DNA of 33,934 bases. Origin: Alphaproteobacteria bacterium. GTDB taxonomy: Bacteria; Pseudomonadota; Alphaproteobacteria; GCA-2731375. The stretch spans positions 1 to 33,934 of the forward strand of contig JASLLM010000017.1 in assembly GCA_030747035.1 (NCBI GenBank), written 5' to 3'. Of the stretch, positions 18,969 to 26,780 are shown piece after piece (positions within the stretch are counted from its first letter, which is position 1; every line of letters begins with the position of its first letter). The position numbers and the translations under genes are program-made. Under the pieces are notes generated by a model. The model had not been told where the DNA came from and searched no databases. It was given only the letters and a program-made list of their open reading frames with translations.

Positions 18969-20150
18969 CTAGCGCGGCAGGCCAAGGGCGCGTTCGCCGA
19001 TGATCGTGCGTTGGATTTGCGCCGTACCGCCGGCAATGGTCATGCCGATGGTGGTGATATATTCCTCGCCCCAATAGTCGAACAGATCACGGCTCGATTG
19101 TTCGGACAGATCGGCGGCTTTCATGATTTCAAAGGCGAAGTCATGCATCTTTTTGTTCAGTTCGGTGGAATGCAGCTTCTGCATGGGCGCTTCCGGGCCG
19201 GGCGTGCCGCCCCTGGGTACCATGGCCGCGAAGCGATAGTTGTTCAGGACGGCAATACGGGCCTGGATGCCCAGTGCCACCAGCTTCGCCCGCAGCCCGG
19301 GATGTTCGATGGCGGGCGCCCCGGTTTGCCGCAGGCGCACTGTCTCGGCCAAATCCAGCAAGCGGGCGTAGTGCTGGCGGCAGGCAAAGCCAAGGACGGC
19401 GACGCCGCGCCTTTCGAACCCCAGCATGGTCATGGCGACGCCCCAGCCGCCGTTGAGCTCCCCCACCAGGGCAGAGGCGTCCAGCTTCACATCGTCGAAA
19501 AAGATCTCGTTGAAATCGCGCCGGCCGTTGATCTGGCGCAAGGGATTTATGCGGATGCCGGGGCTGTCCAGCTTCACGGCGAAGGCGCTCAACCCCTTAT
19601 GCGGCTTGGCCTCCGGGTCCGTGCGCGCCAACAGCAGGCAATAATCGGCGTGCTGGCCCAGGGTGTTCCATACCTTCTGCCCGTTCACCACATAGCCGTC
19701 ATCGACCGCCACGGCCCGGGTCCGCAGGCTGACGAGGTCGCTGCCGGCGCCCGGCTCCGAAAATCCCTGGGACCAAAGAAAGGTACCATCCGCCATGCGG
19801 GGGAGGAAAAAGTCCTTCTGCTCCGGCCGCGCCAGGGCCATCAACATAGGTGCGATAATGCGCACACCGATTCGGAATACATCCGGCGGCGCGTCGGCCT
19901 TGGCCAGTTCCTCGAAGATGATCAGTTGTTCGTTCAGGCTGCCGTCCTGGCCGCCGTATTCCTTCGGCCAGGCCCTGGCCACGAAGCCTGCTTCATGCAT
20001 GGCCTTCTGCCACTGCCGCAGCAGATCAATCTGGCCGGCCCCATCCAGGGCCTGATATTGGGCCCGCCATTCAGGCGTCAGATTTTGCCCGAGCCAGGAT
20101 TGCAGATCGTGGCGCAGCCTTGCCTCTGATTTGCTGTCGGAAAGATCCAT
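18969..20150 (-). CDS. Acyl-CoA dehydrogenase, large/alpha-type subunit of a putative heteromeric ACAD
   Basis: GFSEPGAGSDLVSLRTRA...GYVVNGQKVWNTLGQHADYCLLLART; GFERRGVA; AGGTAQIQRTIIGERALGLPR; lacks the usual RxQFGxxI motif. Confidence 0.9.
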   Translation of the reverse strand: MDLSDSKSEARLRHDLQSWLGQNLTPEWRAQYQALDGAGQIDLLRQWQKAMHEAGFVARAWPKEYGGQDGSLNEQLIIFEELAKADAPPDVFRIGVRIIAPMLMALARPEQKDFFLPRMADGTFLWSQGFSEPGAGSDLVSLRTRAVAVDDGYVVNGQKVWNTLGQHADYCLLLARTDPEAKPHKGLSAFAVKLDSPGIRINPLRQINGRRDFNEIFFDDVKLDASALVGELNGGWGVAMTMLGFERRGVAVLGFACRQHYARLLDLAETVRLRQTGAPAIEHPGLRAKLVALGIQARIAVLNNYRFAAMVPRGGTPGPEAPMQKLHSTELNKKMHDFAFEIMKAADLSEQSSRDLFDYWGEEYITTIGMTIAGGTAQIQRTIIGERALGLPR

Positions 20151-20213
20151 CCGCCGCTCCCGGTTCGCCGGCCATGCCCGGTACTGCACCGGGCATGGCG
20201 ATGGCGGTTAGTA

Positions 20214-21011
20214 CTATTTGCGGAACTGCATGAAATCGGGCTGACGCTTCTCCGTGAACGCATTGGCGCCTTCCTTCGATTCCGGTGTGGTAAAGTAGTC
20301 CGGCGCGATCAGCTTTTGGAAATGGTTCGGCGCCGGATCGCGCAGATAATCGACATCGCTGTCGAAGGATGCCTTGACGATGCGCAGGCAGGTGGGGCTG
20401 AGAGAGAGAATTTCCTTGCACCACTGGGCCACTTCCTCGTCCAGTTTGTCCATGGGCACGACGACGTTGCAAAGACCCATGGCCAGGGCTTCCTCAGCCG
20501 GATAGCGGCGGCACAGCATCCACATCTCGCGCGCCTTCTTGGCACCGACCACGCGGGAGGCGTAGGAGACGATCCAGCCTTCCGCCGGCGACGCCACCCG
20601 GGGGCCATTCTGGCCAAAGATGGCATTGTCGGCGGCGATGGTCAGATCGCAGCAATAGGCCAGATGGTTGCCCATGCCGATGGCATAGCCCTTGACCACC
20701 GAGATCACCGGTTTGCCGGAATGGCGCACGGCTTCATGCACGTTGCGTGGGTTGAAGGACATGTGCCGTTCGGCCAGGCCGCCATCCTTTTCCCATTTCA
20801 CATCGCCGCCGGCGGAAAAGGCCCGCTCGCCGGTGGAGGTCAGCACGATGACGCCGACGCTCTTGTCGAGGCCGGCCATTTCGATGGCTCCGGCCAATTC
20901 GAAAAAGGTCAGGCCGCGCATGGCATTCAGGCGGTCGGGACGGTTGATGGTGACGGTGGCGACGCCGTCCTTGACGTCGTACAGCAGGTCTTGGAATTGT
21001 TCTTCGCTCAT
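20214..21011 (-). CDS. Crotonase-superfamily MenB/BadI-like CoA hydrolase/synthase
   Basis: FQDLLYDVKDGVATVTINRPDRLNAMRGLT, DLTIAADNAIFGQNGPRVASPAEGW, VVGAKKAREMWMLCRRY, KEGANAFTEKRQPDFMQFRK closely resemble MenB (DHNA-CoA synthase) and BadI. Start set after AGGAGA. Confidence 0.87.
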   Translation of the reverse strand: MSEEQFQDLLYDVKDGVATVTINRPDRLNAMRGLTFFELAGAIEMAGLDKSVGVIVLTSTGERAFSAGGDVKWEKDGGLAERHMSFNPRNVHEAVRHSGKPVISVVKGYAIGMGNHLAYCCDLTIAADNAIFGQNGPRVASPAEGWIVSYASRVVGAKKAREMWMLCRRYPAEEALAMGLCNVVVPMDKLDEEVAQWCKEILSLSPTCLRIVKASFDSDVDYLRDPAPNHFQKLIAPDYFTTPESKEGANAFTEKRQPDFMQFRK

Positions 21012-21033
21012 GATCATGTTCTCCTATGTTTAG

Positions 21034-22686
21034 TCATGAAGTTTGTAGCTGTGTAATCAGGGTTTGCTTGTCGATCTTGCCGCCGGCGTTGCGCGGAAAG
21101 TCATCGACCGCCATGAGACGCTCGGGCTGGCACCATACGGCCAAGCCTTGTTCAATGATGAAGGCGTTCAGATCATCCAGGGCCGGGGTAACGTTTGGCT
21201 GGGCGCGCACGATCACGGCGCAGGCGATTTCGCCCAGGACCGGATCCTCAAATGGTATTACCGCCGCATCGGTGACCAGGTCGTGACGCAACAGGACTTC
21301 TTCAATCTGACGCGGATTGATGTTGCGGCCGCCGCGGATGATCATGTCCTTCTTGCGCCCGACGATGGAAAGATAACCTTCGCCGTCCAACTGGCCCAGA
21401 TCGCCGCTGTGATACCAGCCCGCCTCGTCCCAGACCATGGCGGTCTCTTCCGGAGCATTGAAAAAGCCATAGCTTTGATTGGCGCCGCGCCACAAAACTT
21501 CGCCCGGTTGGCCGGCATCGACCTCCTGGCCATCATCATCGGCCAGGCGAAGCTGTTGCCCGGGCAGGACGCGCCCCACGGTGCGCCGCTTGTCCAAGGC
21601 ATCGTCAACGGAAGTCATGGTCGGCACGCCCGCGTCCGAGGCGCCATAGATGGTTTGCATGACGCAGCCCAGGCGGCGTTCGGCCTGCTCCGCCACGCTG
21701 TCAGGCAGCTTGGCGCCGGCGTTGGTGACGAAGCGCAGGGCGGAAAGATCGTAGGCTTCGATGTCCGGCAGGCTCAACAGCTTGATCAATTGGGTCGGGA
21801 TCATCACCGCATAGGTGCACTGCTCCCGCGCTATCAAAGCCAGGGCATCCTCGGGGCGTTCTCCGTCCCAGCGTTCCAGCAGCACGGCGGTGCCGCCATG
21901 CATCAGGGGCGCGAGAATGGGATAGCTGTAGCCGGTGGCCCCGGTGCCCGCGGGCGCAATGGCGGCGGCGACATCGTCGGGGCCCAGATGCGCCACGTCG
22001 GCGCCATATTGCCCGACCAATTTGCAGACCGTGGCGTCGTCGCAATAAATGGTGCAGCGCGGCATCGCCGTGGTGCCGGAAGAAACCATGATTTGCATGG
22101 GCGCCGTGCTGTCGGGGCGAAACGAGGCCAGATGGTCCTTCCCATGTTTGGCCAGCCAGGCGTCATCCGCGGTCAGAGCATCGAAGGAAATTTCGCCCGG
22201 TTCGGCCGGCTCACGCATGATGATGGTCTGGCGCAGGCTGGGCAGATCGGCGCGCAGTTCCCGCACCAGTTCCCGGTGGTCGAAGCCCCGATAGATGGCG
22301 GGATGGATCAATGCCTTGGCCTCGCTCAGGCGCAGCAGATGCGCCATTTCCGCCTCCCGAAAGCCGTCATGCAGAGGCAGGAAGATGGCGCCGATCCGGT
22401 CAAGTGCCAGATGGCAGAGCGCCAGTTCAATCCAGTTAGGTGCCTGGATGGCGACGACATCGCCGGCGGTAATATTTAGGCTGAGAAGATTGGCGGCCAG
22501 ATTGCGGCTCTGCCATTGCAGGGCGCCATAGCTGACGCGACGGTCGGCGGCGATCAGCGCGGTCTTTTTGGGGTTGGCATCGGCCTGGCGGTCAAAATGG
22601 TCGACCACCAATTCGCCGCGCCAAAAACCCGCCGCGCGATAGGCCTCCGCCGCCGCGTCAAAACCCGATGCCGACCGCCCGTTCAT
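21034..22686 (-). CDS. AMP-dependent acyl-CoA ligase/synthetase
   Basis: ANL motifs: VSSGTTAMPRCTIY, IYGASDAGVP, YHSGDLGQLDGEGYLSIVGRKKDMIIRGGRNINPRQIEE, FPRNAGGKIDKQ. Confidence 0.9.
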   Translation of the reverse strand: MNGRSASGFDAAAEAYRAAGFWRGELVVDHFDRQADANPKKTALIAADRRVSYGALQWQSRNLAANLLSLNITAGDVVAIQAPNWIELALCHLALDRIGAIFLPLHDGFREAEMAHLLRLSEAKALIHPAIYRGFDHRELVRELRADLPSLRQTIIMREPAEPGEISFDALTADDAWLAKHGKDHLASFRPDSTAPMQIMVSSGTTAMPRCTIYCDDATVCKLVGQYGADVAHLGPDDVAAAIAPAGTGATGYSYPILAPLMHGGTAVLLERWDGERPEDALALIAREQCTYAVMIPTQLIKLLSLPDIEAYDLSALRFVTNAGAKLPDSVAEQAERRLGCVMQTIYGASDAGVPTMTSVDDALDKRRTVGRVLPGQQLRLADDDGQEVDAGQPGEVLWRGANQSYGFFNAPEETAMVWDEAGWYHSGDLGQLDGEGYLSIVGRKKDMIIRGGRNINPRQIEEVLLRHDLVTDAAVIPFEDPVLGEIACAVIVRAQPNVTPALDDLNAFIIEQGLAVWCQPERLMAVDDFPRNAGGKIDKQTLITQLQTS

Positions 22687-22694
22687 GATATTGG

Positions 22695-23480
22695 CTAGCC
22701 GCGGACGTAGCGGCCGCCCGACATGTTCAAAACCTCACCGGTCATGAAACGGCCCTCATCGCTGGCCAGATAGGTGGCCAGCCCGGCCACATCGTCGGCT
22801 TGGCCCATGCGTCCCACCAGGGTTCGCTTGTCCTCGTTCTCGAACCATGCCTTGTCGTAGATGCGCTCCAGAAATTCGTTGTAGATCATGCCGGGTGCGA
22901 TGGAATTGACGGTGATGCCGCGCTGGCCCACTTCCGCCGCCGCGGCCCGGGTCAGGCCCATGACGCCGGCCTTCGCGGCGGAATAGGCGGCCTGACCGGC
23001 ACCTGAGGTATCGACCTGCCAGCCGGCGGTGGAGGAGACATTGATGATGGCGCCGCTGCCCTGTTTGATCATGCTGGGCAGGACGGCCCGCATGGTGCGG
23101 AAGGTGCCGGTCAGACAGATGTCCAGGATCATCTCCCAGTCTTCATCCGCCAGTTCCCAGACCGGACTGATCTTGTTGATGCCGGCATTGTTGTAAAGGA
23201 TATCGATGCGGCCATGCGCCTCCAGGGCCTTTGCGACACAGCCCTTGATATCGTCGCCGTCGCGCACGTCCAGCTTCAGGCCCAGCACGTCCTGGCCCAG
23301 TTCCTCGGACAGTTTTGCCGCCGTTTCGCCGGCCCGGCGCTCATGGGCGTCGGTGACAACGACGGTGGCGCCTTCCTGGCCATAGCGGCGGGCGATGGCC
23401 TGACCCATGCCGGCGCCGGCGGCGGCGGTAACGATCGCCACCTTGCCTTGCAGTCGGTTGCCTTGGGCCCCGCTCATCAT
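22695..23480 (-). CDS. Short-chain dehydrogenase/reductase (SDR)
   Basis: Rossmann TAAAGAGMGQAIA, NNAG, catalytic S...Y-x3-K (NVSSTAGW...AAYSAAKAG). Confidence 0.9.
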   Translation of the reverse strand: MMSGAQGNRLQGKVAIVTAAAGAGMGQAIARRYGQEGATVVVTDAHERRAGETAAKLSEELGQDVLGLKLDVRDGDDIKGCVAKALEAHGRIDILYNNAGINKISPVWELADEDWEMILDICLTGTFRTMRAVLPSMIKQGSGAIINVSSTAGWQVDTSGAGQAAYSAAKAGVMGLTRAAAAEVGQRGITVNSIAPGMIYNEFLERIYDKAWFENEDKRTLVGRMGQADDVAGLATYLASDEGRFMTGEVLNMSGGRYVRG

Positions 23481-23935
23481 GCTGCCTCCTCGTCCTTTGG
23501 CCGCATTTTCATCATCACCACCAGATTGCCCACCTGGACGATTTCGTCGCGCTGATTGAGCACGTCGTAGCGCCGGGTGACGATGCCTCGGTCGCCCTTG
23601 GAGGTGGCCTTCAGGGCGTCGATGGTGAGGCGGATCCTGATGGTGTCATTGATGTAAACGGGCCCTTTGAACTGCCATTGCAGATCCAGCAAAGCCAGGG
23701 CGCTGACCTCGAACAGACCGAGGCGCTGGGTCAGCCCGGTGGTTATGGCAACCACCAGCAGGCCATGGGCGATACGCTGGCCGAACGGCGAATTCTTGGC
23801 GTATTCGTCATTGGTATGCAGCTCGTTGTTGTCACCCGACAGGCCCGCGAAGGTCATCACGTCATGATTGGTGATGGTGCGGCCGGCACTTTCGAAGGTT
23901 TGCCCGACTTCAAGATCGTCAAAATACAACGCCAT
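23477..23935 (-). CDS. MaoC-like (R)-hydratase, single hotdog
   Basis: YFDDLEVGQTFESAGRTITNHDVMTFAGLSGDNNELHTNDEYAKNSPFGQRIAHGLL. Confidence 0.9.
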   Translation of the reverse strand: MALYFDDLEVGQTFESAGRTITNHDVMTFAGLSGDNNELHTNDEYAKNSPFGQRIAHGLLVVAITTGLTQRLGLFEVSALALLDLQWQFKGPVYINDTIRIRLTIDALKATSKGDRGIVTRRYDVLNQRDEIVQVGNLVVMMKMRPKDEEAA

Positions 23936-23967
23936 GGTCTTTGTCCTGTCCTATTCGATTTACTAAC

Positions 23968-23981
23968 CTAACATTTGTTAG
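23968..23981. promoter_or_regulatory. Palindrome CTAACATTTGTTAG, putative TetR-type operator for the minus-strand operon
   Basis: CTAACA-TT-TGTTAG inverted repeat; a second CTAAC lies directly upstream (23963-23967). Confidence 0.6.
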
Positions 23982-24009
23982 TTTACAAATGGCAACAGCC
24001 GTATGTCAA
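23980..24009 (-). promoter_or_regulatory. Putative sigma70 promoter for the MaoC...TetR operon
   Basis: TTGACA (24009-24004), 18-nt spacer, TAAACT (23985-23980). Confidence 0.4.
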
Positions 24010-24087
24010 GGGTAGGACTATTTTGCCCAAATAGCAGCAAAAATAGGCCTATATCCCTCAAAATTTGCAATTCTGATTCCTGTGGCG

Positions 24088-24116
24088 TTGACAGACTAAG
24101 CAAAAATGGGTGAAAA
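24088..24116 (+). promoter_or_regulatory. Putative sigma70 promoter for the SDR-ligase operon
   Basis: TTGACA (24088-24093), 17-nt spacer, TGAAAA (24111-24116). Confidence 0.4.
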
Positions 24117-24121
24117 TCGAC

Positions 24122-24139
24122 CTAACAAACGTTTGATTA
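24122..24139. promoter_or_regulatory. Imperfect palindrome CTAACAAACGTTTGATTA with perfect core CAAACGTTTG, putative TetR-type operator
   Basis: Perfect 10-nt core palindrome (24126-24135); shares CTAACA...TTTG with the site at 23968. Confidence 0.6.
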
Positions 24140-24157
24140 ATGCCAGGGAGACTATAA

Positions 24158-24946
24158 ATGAGCAATATTCTTGATCTGCAGAACCACGTGGCCATGATTT
24201 CGGGTGCCGGCCAGGGTATTGGCCGCGCCATCGCCCTGGGCTTTGCCCAGAACGGCGCCAAGGGGGTGGTGGTCAACGACTACCATTTGGACCGGGCCGA
24301 GGCGACGGCGGAAATGGTGCGTGCCGCGGGCTGCGAGGCCCTGCCGGTACAATGCGACGTAACCGATCTGGATGCGGTCAAGGATATGGTGAAGCAGGGC
24401 GAGGCCGCCTTTGGTCAGATCGATATCATGATCAACAATGCGGGCAATGCGGGGCCCTCCGTCCCGGACCGCACCGGCCTGCCGTTTTGGGAGACCGAGC
24501 CGGAGGATTGGGCAAAATGGATCGATACCAATCTGTATGGCGTCCTGAACTGCTCCCGCGCCACGGTCGCCGGCATGGTCGAACGTGGCTTTGGCCGGGT
24601 GATCAATATTATTTCCGATGCCGGCCGGGTTGGTGAGCCGCATCTGGTGCCTTATTCCGCCGCCAAGGGCGGGGCGGCTTCGTTCACCCGAGCGCTGGCC
24701 AAGGCGACCGCCAAGAAGGGCGTAACCGTCAACAATGTGGCCATCGGCGCGGTTGAGACCGACGCCCTTGCCGGCATCATGGCGCAACCGGAGCGTTTCG
24801 CCAAAATGGTCCGGGTCTATCCCATCGGCCGCATCGGCCAGCCGGAAGAGGTCGCCAACATGGTGGTGTTCCTGTGCTCGGCCGCGGGCGAATGGATCAC
24901 GGGTCAGACCTATCCCGTGAACGGCGGCTATTCCACCGCGATGTAG
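24158..24946 (+). CDS. Short-chain dehydrogenase/reductase, BadH-like (2-hydroxycyclohexanecarboxyl-CoA dehydrogenase-like)
   Basis: SGAGQGIGRAIALGFAQNGAKGVVVND, NNAGNAG, IISDAGRVGEPHLVPYSAAKGGAASFTRALAKATAKKGVTVNNV; the ISDAGRVGE segment resembles BadH. Confidence 0.85.
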   Translation: MSNILDLQNHVAMISGAGQGIGRAIALGFAQNGAKGVVVNDYHLDRAEATAEMVRAAGCEALPVQCDVTDLDAVKDMVKQGEAAFGQIDIMINNAGNAGPSVPDRTGLPFWETEPEDWAKWIDTNLYGVLNCSRATVAGMVERGFGRVINIISDAGRVGEPHLVPYSAAKGGAASFTRALAKATAKKGVTVNNVAIGAVETDALAGIMAQPERFAKMVRVYPIGRIGQPEEVANMVVFLCSAAGEWITGQTYPVNGGYSTAM

Positions 24947-24949
24947 GTT

Positions 24950-26488
24950 ATGACCATGAACGGCGGCTCTGTTGTCCTGGGCGAGCGGGTCGTGGCGATG
25001 GCCGATCTGCTGGATCGCGCCGCCCGCGCCGCCACCGGCCTGGCGCGGCAGCACAACGTGGGCGAGGGCGACAGCGTCGCAATCATGATGCGCAACGATA
25101 TTGCCTTTCTCGAAGCCAGCTTCGCGGCCGACTTTCTGGGCGCCTATGCGGTGCCCATCAACTGGCATTTCAAAGCGGACGAAGTTCGCTACATCCTTGA
25201 TGATGCCAGGGCACGGGTGCTGGTCATTCATGCGGATCTGTTGCGCCAATTGGACCCTTCGGCCCTGGGCGAAGTGCAGATCCTGGTGGCGGAAACGCTG
25301 GGGGAAGTGGCGGCGGACTATAATCTGCCGCCGTCGGTGTGTCCGGTGCCGGATGGCCATATGCCATGGGATGTCTGGCTGTCGGAATATGTGCCCTGGT
25401 CGAAACCGCCACCGGCGGAGCGCGCTTCCATGCTCTATACCTCCGGCACCACCGGAAAGCCCAAGGGCGTGCGCCGTGAGCCGCTGCGGGCCGAGCATTT
25501 GGAATGGTCGGTCACGCGGCAGAATTTGGTCGCCTCGGCGCCGCAAAAGATCAACCTGATCACTGGGCCGATGTACCATGCCGCTCCGAACGCCCATGCC
25601 CTGGCTGGCGTGCGGGCCGGTGGCACGGTGGTGATCCAGCCGCGTTTCGATGCGGCCGAAATGCTGGCTCTGGTCGAACGCCACCGCGTCAGCCACATGC
25701 ACTTGGTGCCAACCATGTTCGTGCGTCTGCTGAAACTGCCCGAAGAGGTCAAGATGGGTCATGACTTATCTTCTCTGGAGGCTGTCCTGCATGCCGCCGC
25801 ACCCTGCCCGACGGAGGTAAAGCGCCGAATGCTGGAATGGTGGGGCCCCATCATCCATGAATACTACGGCGCCACCGAAATCGGCATGGTGGTCTATTGC
25901 GATGCCGAAAACTGGCTGGCGCATCCGGGCTCGGTCGGAACGCCATTGCCGGGCATGACCGTGGAAATTCTGGACGAAAACCGCCAACCCCTGCCGCGGG
26001 GGGAAATCGGCGAGATTTTCGCCCATTATGCCGGCTTTTCAGAGTTCACCTATCAGAACCGGGAACAGGACTATCTGGAAAACAAGGAAGGGCAATTATT
26101 CTCGGTCGGAGACATCGGCTATCTGGACGCGGACAATTTTCTCTACATCTGCGACCGCAAGTCCGACATGGTGATCTCCGGCGGTGTCAATATCTATCCG
26201 ACCGAAATCGAGGCCGTCATTCTCAATCATCCTGGCGTGCGCGACTGTGCCGTGTTCGGCATTCCCGACGACGAATTCGGCGAAGCCTTGGCCGCCGTTG
26301 TCGAACCGATGGATACCGGTATCCTTGATGCCGAGGCGGTGCGCGCCCATGTGCGCGGGCACCTGGCGGGCTACAAGGTTCCCAAGGTGGTGCAATTCCA
26401 CGCTAGTCTGCCACGTGAAGATTCGGGCAAAATCCGCAAGCCCGTCTTGCGCGCCGCCTTCTGGGCCGAGGAGGAGCGCCAGATCTAG
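24950..26488 (+). CDS. AMP-dependent acyl-CoA ligase/synthetase
   Basis: LYTSGTTGKPKGVRREPL, HEYYGATEIGMVVY, SVGDIGYLDADNFLYICDRKSDMVISGGVNIYPTEIEAVI, LPREDSGKIRKPVLR. Confidence 0.92.
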   Translation: MTMNGGSVVLGERVVAMADLLDRAARAATGLARQHNVGEGDSVAIMMRNDIAFLEASFAADFLGAYAVPINWHFKADEVRYILDDARARVLVIHADLLRQLDPSALGEVQILVAETLGEVAADYNLPPSVCPVPDGHMPWDVWLSEYVPWSKPPPAERASMLYTSGTTGKPKGVRREPLRAEHLEWSVTRQNLVASAPQKINLITGPMYHAAPNAHALAGVRAGGTVVIQPRFDAAEMLALVERHRVSHMHLVPTMFVRLLKLPEEVKMGHDLSSLEAVLHAAAPCPTEVKRRMLEWWGPIIHEYYGATEIGMVVYCDAENWLAHPGSVGTPLPGMTVEILDENRQPLPRGEIGEIFAHYAGFSEFTYQNREQDYLENKEGQLFSVGDIGYLDADNFLYICDRKSDMVISGGVNIYPTEIEAVILNHPGVRDCAVFGIPDDEFGEALAAVVEPMDTGILDAEAVRAHVRGHLAGYKVPKVVQFHASLPREDSGKIRKPVLRAAFWAEEERQI

Positions 26489-26504
26489 GACCTGCCCGGT
26501 CCCA

Positions 26505-26735
26505 TCATTCTCGGCGTTTTCGACTTGTGTCGGTTAAACCCCGATCGGTTTCCAAGGCCGCTTCCACATGCACGCAGGAGACTTCCGCATCACGAAATGC
26601 CAGCAGTTTCTCGATCGGAAACTCGACCCTGCCGATATCTCTGCGGTCTTTCAGGCGGTCCTTCGCCTCATGCTTCGTCTTCCCCATGGCCATGTGCCTG
26701 CCTTTCGATTCCCCAACAGCCGCTGACCGGGACAT
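26505..26735 (-). CDS. Small charged hypothetical protein
   Basis: 76-aa ORF filling an otherwise empty gap; possible internal start MAMGKTKHEAKDRLKDRRD... Competing plus-strand ORFs exist in the same place. Confidence 0.3.
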   Translation of the reverse strand: MSRSAAVGESKGRHMAMGKTKHEAKDRLKDRRDIGRVEFPIEKLLAFRDAEVSCVHVEAALETDRGLTDTSRKRRE

Positions 26736-26780
26736 GTTAGACAGGCAACCGGCAATTTCTCAATCTAAAAGGCACATGCA

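Noticed and set aside
21064-22479. 471-aa plus-strand ORF opposite the acyl-CoA ligase
   Set aside because: Antisense artefact without motifs.
24152-25762. 536-aa minus-strand ORF opposite the SDR and ligase
   Set aside because: Antisense artefact; no domain, and the opposite strand carries two clear enzymes.
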